Positions 42,238 through 51,644 are shown, counted from the stretch's first letter. The stretch is 64,000 nucleotides of DNA from Rodentibacter abscessus (GCF_047160095.1 NZ_AP038785.1:248001-312000), one strand, 5' to 3'. The notes: generated by a model not told the origin, from the letters alone. Translations and numbers: made by a program.

Positions 42238-43230
42238 ATGAAAAAAGCAGTACTAAGTGCGGTAGCATTAGCAGTAGGTTTAGGTGCAGCGACAGCAAGC
42301 TATGCGGCAGATACCCGCATCGGCGTAACTATTTACAAGTATGACGATAATTTTATGTCATTAATGCGTAAAGAAATTAATAAAGAAGCCAAAGCATTAA
42401 AAGGCATCGAATTGTTAATGAATGATTCCCAAAACGCACAATCCATTCAAAACGACCAAGTTGACGTATTACTTTCAAAAGGCGTAAAAACCCTAGCAAT
42501 CAACTTAGTTGACCCGGCAGCCGCACCGACTATTATCGGTAAAGCAAAATCGGATAATGTTCCTGTCGTTTTCTTTAATAAAGATCCGGGCGCAAAAGCG
42601 ATTTCCTCTTATGATAACGCTTACTACGTAGGAACTGATCCAAAAGAATCAGGCTTAATTCAAGGTGATTTAATTGCCAAACAATGGAAAGCAATGCCTG
42701 CGTTGGATTTAAATAAAGACGGCAAAATTCAATATGTACTCTTAAAAGGCGAACCCGGTCATCCTGATGCTGAAGCCCGCACCAAATATGTTATTGAGCA
42801 GTTAAATGCACAAGGTATTCAAACCGAGCAACTCTTCATTGATACCGGTATGTGGGATGCGGCAATGGCGAAAGATAAAGTCGATGCGTGGTTATCCAGT
42901 TCTAAAGCCAATGATATCGAAGTGATCATTTCAAACAATGATGGTATGGCAATGGGCGCGCTTGAAGCAACAAAAGCACACGGTAAAAAATTACCTATCT
43001 TTGGTGTAGATGCGCTACCTGAAGTTTTACAACTTATTAAAAAAGGCGATATTGCCGGTACCGTATTAAATGACGGAGTAAACCAAGGTAAAGCCGTTGT
43101 CCAACTTGCAAATAACCTTTCTCAAGGCAAACCGGCAACCGAAGGAACCAAATGGGAACTAAAAAATCGTGTCGTACGTATTCCTTATGTAGGTATAGAT
43201 AAAGACAATTTAGCCGAATTCTTAAAATAA
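42238..43230 (+). CDS. mglB: Galactose/glucose-binding periplasmic protein
   Basis: A 330-residue binding protein with a signal peptide ending SYA-ADT. The mature N-terminus DTRIGVTIYKYDDNFMSLMRK matches MglB, which supplies galactose and glucose to MglAC and serves chemotaxis where motility exists. The calcium-binding loop DLNKDGKIQYV is present, as in enteric MglB. The ATG at 42238 has TAGGAG upstream. A GC-rich hairpin follows before mglA. Confidence 0.95.
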   Translation: MKKAVLSAVALAVGLGAATASYAADTRIGVTIYKYDDNFMSLMRKEINKEAKALKGIELLMNDSQNAQSIQNDQVDVLLSKGVKTLAINLVDPAAAPTIIGKAKSDNVPVVFFNKDPGAKAISSYDNAYYVGTDPKESGLIQGDLIAKQWKAMPALDLNKDGKIQYVLLKGEPGHPDAEARTKYVIEQLNAQGIQTEQLFIDTGMWDAAMAKDKVDAWLSSSKANDIEVIISNNDGMAMGALEATKAHGKKLPIFGVDALPEVLQLIKKGDIAGTVLNDGVNQGKAVVQLANNLSQGKPATEGTKWELKNRVVRIPYVGIDKDNLAEFLK

Positions 43231-43250
43231 AAATTAATGATGTAATCTTT

Positions 43251-43275
43251 AGGGGAGTGCCCGACGGCCTCCCTT
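43251..43275 (+). promoter_or_regulatory. Hairpin between mglB and mglA
   Basis: AGGGGAG ... CCTCCCTT pairs imperfectly around GTGCCCGACGG-type loop bases. It could limit readthrough so that MglB exceeds MglA and MglC. Confidence 0.45.
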
Positions 43276-43294
43276 ATTTCAAGTGAGGTTGGGT

Positions 43295-44815
43295 ATGACA
43301 GCTCAAAATCCAAGTCAAGACAGCCAAGTGCTGCTTACTATGACGAATGTCTGCAAGTCCTTTCCCGGAGTAAAAGCTTTAGATAATGCAAATTTAACCG
43401 TCCGCTCACACTCAGTTCATGCCTTAATGGGAGAAAACGGTGCGGGAAAATCCACGTTATTAAAATGCTTATTTGGCATTTACGCCAAAGATGAAGGCGA
43501 AATTCTCTTTCTTGGTAAACCCGTAAATTTTAAAACGTCAAAAGAAGCCCTAGAAAACGGGATTTCAATGGTTCACCAAGAACTAAACTTAGTGCGTCAA
43601 ACCAGTGTAATGGATAATCTATGGCTGGGACGCTATCCCCTGAAAGGGCCTTTTGTTGATCACGCAAAAATGTATCGTGATACCAAAGCGATTTTTGATG
43701 AATTGGATATTAATATCGATCCAAAAGAAAAAGTCGCCAAACTTTCCGTATCACAAATGCAGATGATTGAAATAGCGAAAGCATTTTCATATAACGCAAA
43801 AATTGTAATTATGGATGAGCCTACCTCTTCACTTTCGGAAAAAGAGGTAGAACATCTATTTAAAATTATTCAGAAATTAAAAGATCGTGGTTGTGGCATC
43901 ATTTATATTTCTCACAAAATGGACGAAATCTTTAAAATTTGTGATGAAATTACCATTCTTCGAGATGGAAAATGGATCAATACCGTATCGGTCAAAAGCT
44001 CTACAATGGAACAAATCGTTGCCATGATGGTAGGTCGCGAATTAACACAGCGTTTCCCGGAAAAAACAAACGTACCGAAAGAGGTGATATTAGAAGTTGA
44101 ACAGCTTACTGCGGTAAATCAACCTTCTATTCAAGATGTTTCTTTTGAACTGCGTAAAGGGGAAATTCTAGGTATTGCCGGACTTGTGGGGGCAAAACGA
44201 ACCGATATTGTGGAAGCGATTTTCGGTGTACGCGAACTCCAAAAGGGGACGATCAAATTACACGGAAAAACAGTAAGAAATCGAACCGCACTTGAAGCGA
44301 TTAATAATGGTTTTGCCTTAGTCACCGAAGAGCGACGCTCCACAGGGATCTATTCGAATTTAAGCATTGAATTTAATTCATTGATTTCAAATATGAAATC
44401 CTATCTCAACCCCTTGGGTTTACTGAACAATAAAAAAATGCGCAGTGATACTCAATGGGTAATTGATGCAATGAATGTGAAAACGCCATCGCACAAAACG
44501 ACGATAGGCTCTCTTTCCGGAGGAAACCAACAAAAGGTGATTATCGGTCGTTGGCTATTAACCCAACCGGAAATTCTGATGCTCGATGAACCGACCAGAG
44601 GTATCGACATCGGTGCAAAATTTGAGATTTATCAGCTTATTCAAGAACTCGCTAAAAAAGATAAAGGAATCATTATAATTTCATCAGAAATGCCTGAATT
44701 ATTAGGAATAACCGATCGTATTTTAGTCATGAGTAACGGTAAATTAGCCGGAGTTGTGGAAACTGCAAAAACATCTCAAGAAGAAATTTTGCAATTAGCC
44801 GCAAAATATTTATAA
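43295..44815 (+). CDS. mglA: Galactoside ABC transporter ATPase MglA
   Basis: A 506-residue protein of two ABC cassettes, as in all sugar CUT2 transporters. Cassette 1: Walker A GENGAGKST, Walker B IVIMDEPTSSLS, and a degenerate signature (LSVSQMQM). Cassette 2: a degenerate Walker A (GLVGAKRTD), an intact LSGGNQQK and MLDEPTRGID. Asymmetry of this kind is normal for the family. The ATG at 43295 with GTGAGG upstream is used rather than the GTG at 43283. Confidence 0.95.
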   Translation: MTAQNPSQDSQVLLTMTNVCKSFPGVKALDNANLTVRSHSVHALMGENGAGKSTLLKCLFGIYAKDEGEILFLGKPVNFKTSKEALENGISMVHQELNLVRQTSVMDNLWLGRYPLKGPFVDHAKMYRDTKAIFDELDINIDPKEKVAKLSVSQMQMIEIAKAFSYNAKIVIMDEPTSSLSEKEVEHLFKIIQKLKDRGCGIIYISHKMDEIFKICDEITILRDGKWINTVSVKSSTMEQIVAMMVGRELTQRFPEKTNVPKEVILEVEQLTAVNQPSIQDVSFELRKGEILGIAGLVGAKRTDIVEAIFGVRELQKGTIKLHGKTVRNRTALEAINNGFALVTEERRSTGIYSNLSIEFNSLISNMKSYLNPLGLLNNKKMRSDTQWVIDAMNVKTPSHKTTIGSLSGGNQQKVIIGRWLLTQPEILMLDEPTRGIDIGAKFEIYQLIQELAKKDKGIIIISSEMPELLGITDRILVMSNGKLAGVVETAKTSQEEILQLAAKYL

Positions 44816-44833
44816 AACCAAAAGGAACAGATT

Positions 44834-45844
44834 ATGAGTGCCTTAGAAAAAAATAAATCTCTTGATTTCTTAAAACAAAATGCTATTTATTTTGTGCTGT
44901 TGATTCTGCTAGGCGTCATTATTGCACAAGATCCAACGTTCTTAAACGTGATGAATTTTAGTAATATTTTAACCCAATCTTCCGTGCGTTTAATCATCGC
45001 ACTCGGTGTAGCGGGTTTAATTGTTACACAAGGAACGGACTTATCTGCCGGTCGTCAAGTTGGCTTAGCTGCAGTGATCTCTGCAACAATGCTACAAGCC
45101 GTTGATAACGTAAATCGCGTTTTCCCTGATTTAGGACAAGTCCCAATTCCTTTGGTAATACTTGTTGTCTGTGCAGTCGGCGGTTTAATCGGTTTATTCA
45201 ACGGTTTAGTCGTTGCTTATCTCAATGTAACGCCGTTTATCGCTACAATGGGAACAATGATCATCGTTTATGGCGCAAACTCCCTTTATTATGATGCGGT
45301 GGGTGGTTCGCCGATTGCAGGCTTCAGTGAAGAATTTTCAACATTTGCTCAAGGATTCTTCCGATTTGGTTCGTTCAAACTCTCTTACATCACCATTTAT
45401 GCGGCCATCGCTACCTTCTTTATGTGGGTATTATGGAATAAAACCCGTTTTGGTAAGAACGTTTTTGCGATTGGGGGAAATCCGGAAGCCGCTAAAGTTT
45501 CAGGTGTAAATGTAGCAAAAAACCTTGCGCTTATTTATATGATTTCAGGTATCTTCTACGCATTCGGAGGAATGCTGGAAGCAGGTCGTATCGGTAGCGC
45601 CACCAACAACCTAGGCTTTATGTATGAAATGGATGCAATTGCCGCTTGTGTAGTGGGCGGTGTATCTTTTGCAGGTGGCGTAGGAACTATCATTGGTGTA
45701 GTGACAGGGGTATTAATCTTTACCGTTATCAACTATGGATTAACCTATATCGGTGTAAACCCTTACTGGCAATATATCATCAAAGGGAGCATTATCATTC
45801 TTGCTGTTGCGATAGATTCTCTGAAATACGCGAAGAAAAAATAA
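44834..45844 (+). CDS. mglC: Galactoside ABC transporter permease MglC
   Basis: A 336-residue inner-membrane permease with about eight to ten hydrophobic segments. The motif GTDLSAGRQVGLAAVISA and GGNPEAAKVSGVNV fit the MglC/RbsC family. It ends the mglBAC operon, which is followed only by an intergenic repeat, with convergent fbpC beyond it. Confidence 0.95.
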   Translation: MSALEKNKSLDFLKQNAIYFVLLILLGVIIAQDPTFLNVMNFSNILTQSSVRLIIALGVAGLIVTQGTDLSAGRQVGLAAVISATMLQAVDNVNRVFPDLGQVPIPLVILVVCAVGGLIGLFNGLVVAYLNVTPFIATMGTMIIVYGANSLYYDAVGGSPIAGFSEEFSTFAQGFFRFGSFKLSYITIYAAIATFFMWVLWNKTRFGKNVFAIGGNPEAAKVSGVNVAKNLALIYMISGIFYAFGGMLEAGRIGSATNNLGFMYEMDAIAACVVGGVSFAGGVGTIIGVVTGVLIFTVINYGLTYIGVNPYWQYIIKGSIIILAVAIDSLKYAKKK

Positions 45845-45852
45845 AAATTCGC

Positions 45853-45954
45853 GGTTATTATGGAGCATTTGCACAAAATGTTGTAGGGGCGGGCACAAAA
45901 CCCGCCCCTACCGATATAATGAAATTCTTTTTGTGCATTTGCTACATAATATCG
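45853..45954. repeat. Intergenic inverted-repeat element with inner GC-rich hairpin
   Basis: Outer ends: TTATTATGGAGCATTTGCACAAAA on the left; TTTTGTGCATTTGCTACATAAT inverted on the right. An inner palindrome GTAGGGGCGGGC / CCCGCCCCTAC is nested at about 45883-45911. It lies between convergent mglC and fbpC and may terminate both. Confidence 0.7.
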
Positions 45955-45972
45955 AAAAATTTAACCGCTGTT

Positions 45973-47007
45973 TTATACTTCAAACAACACGGGCGTATTT
46001 TCATTGATGTAGCAACAAACCTGCTGCCCTACATAAAAAGTTTCTACACTCTGAACATTGAGAATGGTCTGTTTAAACTGAATTTGGTAGTGGTAAAAAT
46101 GCCCATAGAAATGTTGGCTAAGGATTTTTGCCTGTCCGTTTAGATCTGGGCGGAGTTGGATATGTTGTGGGCGAATCAGCCAATCTAATTTCGCTTTTTC
46201 AGCCACCGATTGCCCATTGGCAAGGCAAAGCGGGGCAGTAAAAATGTGCTCACCAAGCGGTGAAATAAGCCGATTGCCTTCTCGATGGCAAGGAAGATAA
46301 TTGGTACTCCCTAGAAATTCTGCAACAAATTTGGTCGTAGGCGTGTGGTAAAGCTCTGTGGCAGTGCCAATTTGCAAAATCTGCCCTTGATCCATCAAAG
46401 CGAGTTTATCTGCAAACGCAAACGCCTCTTCTTTACTGTGGGTAACAAAAATGGCAGGGACATTTTGCTGTTTCAAAATTGCCTTAATTTCACTGATCAT
46501 CTTCTGCCGTACTTGGCTGTCAATGTTAGAAAAGGGTTCATCTAATAAAAGTAAGCGAGGTTTGCACGCTAAGGCTCGGGCAATAGCAACTCGCTGTTGC
46601 TGCCCCCCTGACAGCTCGTGTGGGTAACGTGTCAGCAGTTCATTTAAGCGTACTAATGATGCCATTTCATCAATTATCTGTTGCTTTTCTGCGGGGGTTT
46701 TGCCATTTAGCCCAAAAGCGATGTTGTCCTGCACACAAAGGTGTGGAAAGAGAGCATAGTCTTGAAAAATTAAGCCAATCTGTCGTTTTTCTGTGGGGAG
46801 TGAGGTAAGTTCTTCACCATTTAGTAAAATTTGACCGCTTGTAATTGGTTGTAAGCCTGCAATCGCTTTGAGTAATGTCGTTTTGCCACAACCGCTTGCC
46901 CCCAGCAAGCAGAGAATTTCATTTTCCTGCACGGTTAAATGGAGCTGTTGCAGAATGGGCTGTGTGCCATAGTGAGCATTGAGGGCGTGAATTTGTAAGC
47001 TCTTCAT
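45973..47007 (-). CDS. fbpC: Ferric iron ABC transporter ATPase
   Basis: A 344-residue ATPase of the iron(III)/Pot family: Walker A GASGCGKTT, signature LSGGQQQR, Walker B LLLDEPFSNID, H-loop VTHSKEE, and a C-terminal TOBE-like domain. Third gene of fbpABC; its start codon shares a base with the fbpB stop (TAATG). It contains the alternative Pasteurellaceae uptake signal (ACAAGCGGT on the minus strand, 46834-46842) rather than the Haemophilus type. The name could equally be afuC or hitC. Confidence 0.88.
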   Translation of the reverse strand: MKSLQIHALNAHYGTQPILQQLHLTVQENEILCLLGASGCGKTTLLKAIAGLQPITSGQILLNGEELTSLPTEKRQIGLIFQDYALFPHLCVQDNIAFGLNGKTPAEKQQIIDEMASLVRLNELLTRYPHELSGGQQQRVAIARALACKPRLLLLDEPFSNIDSQVRQKMISEIKAILKQQNVPAIFVTHSKEEAFAFADKLALMDQGQILQIGTATELYHTPTTKFVAEFLGSTNYLPCHREGNRLISPLGEHIFTAPLCLANGQSVAEKAKLDWLIRPQHIQLRPDLNGQAKILSQHFYGHFYHYQIQFKQTILNVQSVETFYVGQQVCCYINENTPVLFEV

Positions 47008-48674
47008 TATTTGGTTTCCCTATGAGAAGTCAGCGAGCGGGTGAGCCACATCACGGGGATAAGCCCTACCAGCACAAGTGTAATGGCAGGGAGCGCCGCT
47101 TGCTCGAGTTGCTCGTCTGAGGTAAAGGTAAAAACGTGAGTAGCGAGTGTGTCAAAGTTAAAAGGACGAAGTAATAATGAGGCGTTGAGTTCTTTCATAC
47201 TCTCAATAAACACCATTAAAAGTGCGGTCAAAATGCCCTTAGAAAGTAGCGGAAAATGGACTTTCCACAACATTTTCAAGCCGTTATAGCCTAATGTTCG
47301 GCTCGCCATATCTAATGCGGGGGAGATTTTGTTCATTGAAGTTTCAATGCTACCAATCGCCATTGCAGAAAAACGCATCACATAGGCTGAGACTAAGGCA
47401 AACATTGAGCCTGAAAAAATCAATCCAACAGGTGAAAGTCCAAGCCATTGGAGCAAGCGGTGCAAGAGGTGATCGGCTTGGGTATAAGGAATTAGAATCC
47501 CAATTGCCAGCACTGTACCAGGGACCGCATAGCCTAGACTGGAGAATTGTAACCCCAAACGTGCTAACCGTTGCTGATAGGGGGATTTTTGCCACATCAA
47601 GCGGTTAAAAAAATGCAAAAATAACGCAAAGACAACACATAAAAAGGCGGAGGTAAACGACACTAATAAGCTGTGAGAGGCATACTCCCAAAAACGGCGA
47701 GTGGCATTGAAATCAAAATAAAGGATCGCCCAGTAAATCAATTTTCCAAAGGGGATAAAAAATGCAATGCTCACCAAGCTCCAGCAATAGCCTTGAGCTA
47801 GCCATAATTTTAGCCCGTTTAACGGTTTGAGGGACTGTGTTTTTTCATAGCCACGCTGGTAGATTTTTTGGCGATGGCGGCTGTAACGTTCTAACATCAG
47901 CAAGCTGAAAATCATCAAAAGCATTAACAATGAGAGATGGCTTGCCGAGCCTAAATCGCCAAAACCGAGCCAAGTATCATAAACAGCGGTCGTCAGTGTT
48001 GGAACAGCAAAATAAGATACCGTGCCAAAATCGCCGAGTGTTTCCATTGCAACTAATGCCACTCCGACCATAATTGCAGGGCGGATGAGCGGAAAAATAA
48101 CCTGACGAAATAACCGACTCCGGCTTGCCCCTAATATTTTAGCACTTTGCAGTAAATTCTCGGACTGCTCAACTAGGGCAACCCGTACCAATAAAAAGAT
48201 ATAAGGATAAAGCACTAACGCCAAGATAAAACACGCTCCGCCAAGGGTGCGAATTGCAGGGAAATAATAATCTTGAGCCGTTACCCAGCCGAATTGTTCT
48301 CGTAAAAAAGATTGCACCACCCCCGGATAATCAAGCAATGTTGTGTAGAGATAGCCAACCAAATAGGAGGGCATTGCCAGCGGAAGACAGAGTAGCCATT
48401 GCAATATTTTTTGTCCTCGAAACTGATAGCAGGAAACAATCCACGCACTCGGCAATGCTAAAAGCAAGCTCAAAATTACCGTGCCGAACATTAGCCATAG
48501 GGAGTTGAAAACGTAATCTGCCAACACCGTTTGCCAGAGATGTTGCAAATGTTGCCCATCGGCTTGCCCTGCTTGGTAAATAATGGCTGAAATAGGTAGC
48601 ACAAAAAATAAGATGATCAAAAAGGCAATGAAATACCAAATTTTCGAGTGCAAAGAGGAGAAAAAATCACGCAT
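47007..48674 (-). CDS. fbpB: Ferric iron ABC transporter permease
   Basis: A 555-residue fused two-domain permease with about twelve hydrophobic segments. Two EAA-type loops are visible: SAKILGASRSRLFRQVIFPLIRP and DMASRTLGYNGLKMLWKVHFPLLSKG. Fused permeases of this size are usual for FbpB/AfuB/HitB. It is separated from fbpA by an attenuator-like hairpin. One Haemophilus-type uptake signal (about 47219) and two near-matches to the other type (47454, 47598) lie inside. Confidence 0.9.
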   Translation of the reverse strand: MRDFFSSLHSKIWYFIAFLIILFFVLPISAIIYQAGQADGQHLQHLWQTVLADYVFNSLWLMFGTVILSLLLALPSAWIVSCYQFRGQKILQWLLCLPLAMPSYLVGYLYTTLLDYPGVVQSFLREQFGWVTAQDYYFPAIRTLGGACFILALVLYPYIFLLVRVALVEQSENLLQSAKILGASRSRLFRQVIFPLIRPAIMVGVALVAMETLGDFGTVSYFAVPTLTTAVYDTWLGFGDLGSASHLSLLMLLMIFSLLMLERYSRHRQKIYQRGYEKTQSLKPLNGLKLWLAQGYCWSLVSIAFFIPFGKLIYWAILYFDFNATRRFWEYASHSLLVSFTSAFLCVVFALFLHFFNRLMWQKSPYQQRLARLGLQFSSLGYAVPGTVLAIGILIPYTQADHLLHRLLQWLGLSPVGLIFSGSMFALVSAYVMRFSAMAIGSIETSMNKISPALDMASRTLGYNGLKMLWKVHFPLLSKGILTALLMVFIESMKELNASLLLRPFNFDTLATHVFTFTSDEQLEQAALPAITLVLVGLIPVMWLTRSLTSHRETK

Positions 48675-48686
48675 TTTGGAAAGTCC

Positions 48687-48720
48687 AAAAGGCGACTTAA
48701 CAAGTTAAGTCGCCTTTTTA
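48687..48720 (-). terminator. Attenuator between fbpA and fbpBC
   Basis: A perfect stem GGCGACTTAAC / GTTAAGTCGCC with a 2-base loop and A/T flanks, 12 bases after the fbpA stop. Partial termination would favour the binding protein. Confidence 0.8.
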
Positions 48721-48731
48721 AGCTGGGAAAA

Positions 48732-49748
48732 TTAGAGATCAAATTTTACTTCGTCGATCAATTTTAATGCCTTGTCATAATTTTCTGCAATTTTTTCAAG
48801 TGGCATAGTATCCGCTTTAAAGCTTCCCCACGATTGTACTAATTCAGACGGCTTAATATCCGCTTTAATTGGGTACTCGTGGTTAAGTTGAGCATACATG
48901 CCTTGTGCTTTATCACCGCTTAAGTATTCCACTAATTTAATGGCATTCGCTTTATTTGGGGCATATTTTGCAACCGCTACACCACTGATATTCATATGCG
49001 AACCTTGAGCTTGCTGATTTGGGAAGTTGATATACACTGCTTCCGCCCAACTACGTTGCTTCTCATCTTCTAACATTTTTCCAAAGTAGTAGCTATTACC
49101 TAGAGCGTAATCACATACCCCCTCTTTAATGGCTTTCACCTGATCACGGTCGCCACCCTGTGGTTTTTGAGCGAGGTTAGCTTTCAAACCTTCTAGGAAG
49201 CTTTTTGCTTTTGCCTCTCCATCTTGAGCAATCATTGAGGCGACTAAAGATACGTTATACGCATTTTTCCCTGAACGCACGCATACTTTGCCTTTTAATT
49301 CAGGTTTGGCTAAATCGTAGTAAGTAAAATCTGCAGGCAATTTACCCACACGATCTTTAGAGGTATAAATTGCACGAGTACGGGCGGTAAGAGCAAACCA
49401 TTGATCATTAGAATCACGATATTGTGCGGGGATATTTTGCTTTAACACCTCACTTTGTACAGGCTGAGCCAAACCACTATTTACAATTTCCATCACACGG
49501 CTAATATCCACCGTGAGTAACACGTCCGCAGGGCTTAACTCACCTTCACGTTTTACCCGATCCACCAAACCTTTATCGGCAAAAATGAAATTCACTTTAA
49601 TGCCGGTATCTTTCTCAAAGTCTTTTAAGATCGGTTCAATAAGGTAAGGTTGGCGATAAGAATAGATATTGACTTCATTAGCGGCTAAGGCAGAACCTGC
49701 TACAAAGGTAGAAAGTGTAAGGGCAAGTGCTGAGAGGGATTTTTTCAT
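48732..49748 (-). CDS. fbpA: Ferric iron-binding periplasmic protein
   Basis: A 338-residue binding protein, signal peptide ending ALA-ANE. The N-terminal NEVNIYSYRQPYLIEPILKDF and the tyrosine cluster in LGNSYYFGKML are the ligand features of FbpA/FutA-type iron proteins. It binds Fe(III) in the periplasm for FbpBC. AGGAG precedes the ATG. The promoter overlaps a near-perfect Fur box, and a perfect CRP site lies upstream. Confidence 0.92.
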   Translation of the reverse strand: MKKSLSALALTLSTFVAGSALAANEVNIYSYRQPYLIEPILKDFEKDTGIKVNFIFADKGLVDRVKREGELSPADVLLTVDISRVMEIVNSGLAQPVQSEVLKQNIPAQYRDSNDQWFALTARTRAIYTSKDRVGKLPADFTYYDLAKPELKGKVCVRSGKNAYNVSLVASMIAQDGEAKAKSFLEGLKANLAQKPQGGDRDQVKAIKEGVCDYALGNSYYFGKMLEDEKQRSWAEAVYINFPNQQAQGSHMNISGVAVAKYAPNKANAIKLVEYLSGDKAQGMYAQLNHEYPIKADIKPSELVQSWGSFKADTMPLEKIAENYDKALKLIDEVKFDL

Positions 49749-49780
49749 TGGTTTTTCTCCTAGTCTGAATTAACCGATAC

Positions 49781-49809
49781 ACTTTAAAAGTAAATTTAAA
49801 TTTAGTCAA
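49781..49809 (-). promoter_or_regulatory. fbpA promoter
   Basis: Minus strand TTGACT (49809-49804), 17-base spacer, TAAAGT (49786-49781). The -35 element is overlapped by the Fur box. Confidence 0.65.
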
Positions 49810-49826
49810 TGAGAATTATTCTCACT
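49808..49826. promoter_or_regulatory. Fur box at fbpA
   Basis: AATGAGAATTATTCTCACT contains the perfect palindrome TGAGAAT-T-ATTCTCA, matching Fur operators. Iron-loaded Fur would block the promoter. Confidence 0.85.
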
Positions 49827-49836
49827 ATTTCAAAAG

Positions 49837-49852
49837 TGTGATATAGATCACA
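49837..49852. promoter_or_regulatory. CRP site between fbpA and mnmE
   Basis: TGTGATATAGATCACA has perfect half-sites. It is centred about 72 bases upstream of the predicted fbpA start, a face-of-helix-compatible class I distance. It could also act on mnmE. Confidence 0.75.
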
Positions 49853-50013
49853 TTTCAGGTGTGGCAAGCTTTATGATATGATAATCGCAATTTAAACGGT
49901 CTCTTTTCGCTAAGATTTTCGGACTATCTGGCTGTGCATATTGCCGAAATAAAAATAGTGCCGAAATAATATCACTTTTGCTAAATTTGAGCATTTCATC
50001 AATAAGGATACCT

Positions 50014-51372
50014 ATGAGAGAAACGATTGTCGCCCAAGCCACTGCGCCAGGACGTGGTGGAATTGGTATTTTGAGAGTATCTGGACCACTAGCCGTAAAT
50101 GTTGCACAAACTATATTAGGTAAATGTCCAAAACCTCGTATGGCGGATTATTTACCCTTTAAAGATACCGATGGTTCCGTTCTTGATCAGGGGATAGCTC
50201 TTTATTTTAAATCACCGAATTCTTTTACCGGTGAAGACGTACTTGAACTGCAAGGTCATGGCGGGCAAGTCGTTTTAGATTTATTGTTAAAACGAATTTT
50301 GCAAATTGAAGGGATTCGTTTGGCAAGACCCGGCGAATTTTCTGAACAAGCGTTTTTAAACGATAAATTGGATTTGGCACAGGCGGAGGCCATTGCCGAT
50401 TTAATTGATGCCACCTCCGAACAAGCTGCGCGTTCGGCCTTAAAATCTTTACAAGGCGAATTTTCTAATAAAGTAAATGCGTTGGTGGATTCTGTGATCT
50501 ATTTGCGTACTTATGTCGAGGCCTCGATTGATTTTCCTGATGAAGAAATTGATTTTTTGGCTGATGGAAAAATTGAAGCGAATTTACGCAGTATTATTGC
50601 ACAGCTTGATGATGTATGCCGTGAGGCAAAACAAGGCTCGATTTTACGCGAAGGAATGAAAGTGGTAATTGCCGGTCGGCCAAATGCGGGAAAATCCAGT
50701 TTGCTGAATGCGCTTGCCGGTCGTGAAGCGGCAATCGTTACCGATATTGCCGGAACGACACGTGATGTATTACGTGAACATATTCATATTGACGGTATGC
50801 CGTTGCATATTATTGATACCGCAGGTTTGCGCGAAGCCGCAGATGAAGTGGAACGCATTGGTATTTCACGTGCTTGGAATGAAATAGAACAGGCGGATCG
50901 CATTATTTTAATGCTTGATAGTAGCGACACGGAAAACCTGGATCTTAATAAAGTGCGGTCAGAATTTTTAGCAAAATTGCCAACCAATATTCCGGTTACG
51001 ATCGTTCGTAATAAAATTGATTTAACCGATGAACAAGAGGGCGCAAGCGAAGAAAACGGTTATCATGTCATTCGTTTATCTGCTCAAACACAAAAAGGCG
51101 TACAGTTACTCCGTGAGCATTTGAAACAAGCGATGGGTTTTCAAACCGGCATTGAAGGTGGTTTCCTTGCCCGTCGCCGTCATTTAGACGCATTAGAAAA
51201 AGCAGCGGAACATTTGCAAATCGGCTTGGTGCAATTAACGGAATTTCATGCCGGTGAGTTATTGGCGGAAGAACTACGTTTGGTGCAAGCTAATCTAAGT
51301 GAAATCACCGGGCAATTTACCTCAGATGATTTGCTCGGCAACATTTTCAGCTCTTTCTGTATTGGCAAATAA
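50014..51372 (+). CDS. mnmE: tRNA modification GTPase MnmE
   Basis: A 452-residue GTPase that, with MnmG, makes the aminomethyl/carboxymethylaminomethyl modification of U34 in tRNA. The N-terminal folate-binding domain begins RETIVAQATAPGRGGIGILRVSG. G-domain motifs: GRPNAGKSSLLN, DIAGTTRD, DTAGL and NKID. It ends with the required FCIGK whose Cys is catalytic. The start at 50014 has AAGGA upstream. Contains an uptake signal at about 50947. Confidence 0.96.
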   Translation: MRETIVAQATAPGRGGIGILRVSGPLAVNVAQTILGKCPKPRMADYLPFKDTDGSVLDQGIALYFKSPNSFTGEDVLELQGHGGQVVLDLLLKRILQIEGIRLARPGEFSEQAFLNDKLDLAQAEAIADLIDATSEQAARSALKSLQGEFSNKVNALVDSVIYLRTYVEASIDFPDEEIDFLADGKIEANLRSIIAQLDDVCREAKQGSILREGMKVVIAGRPNAGKSSLLNALAGREAAIVTDIAGTTRDVLREHIHIDGMPLHIIDTAGLREAADEVERIGISRAWNEIEQADRIILMLDSSDTENLDLNKVRSEFLAKLPTNIPVTIVRNKIDLTDEQEGASEENGYHVIRLSAQTQKGVQLLREHLKQAMGFQTGIEGGFLARRRHLDALEKAAEHLQIGLVQLTEFHAGELLAEELRLVQANLSEITGQFTSDDLLGNIFSSFCIGK

Positions 51373-51395
51373 AGTCGGTTAATGGCATTTTATGA

Positions 51396-51644
51396 TTGAT
51401 TGCGCTTGGGTTTTCTATGGATGCTTTAGCAGCGGGCATTTCATTTGTTTTTTTAAATGTAAATATCATTGATGCCTTGTCGATTATCGGTGTAATGACT
51501 TTTTTAATTTCTTTCATCGGCGTAAAGAGCGGTCATTTTTTAGGGAGAAATTTTAAAAGAGAAGCTGAAATTTTTGGTGGCTTCGTATTGATGATAATGG
51601 GGATTGAAATCTTGTTTGAACACGGTGTTTTTTTACATTTTTAA
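51396..51644 (+). pseudogene. mntP: 3' half of a manganese efflux pump gene
   Basis: This 82-codon frame matches only the C-terminal half of MntP (DUF204): ALGFSMDALAAGISF...GVMTFLISFIGVKSGHFLGRNFKREAEIFGGFVLMIMGIEIL. Full MntP is about 185-190 residues with six membrane segments; the first three are missing. The only start is a TTG with no ribosome-binding site, 24 bases after the mnmE stop, and the frame is closed upstream by TGA. It is a deletion remnant, so manganese export by this route is presumably lost unless another copy exists. Confidence 0.8.
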
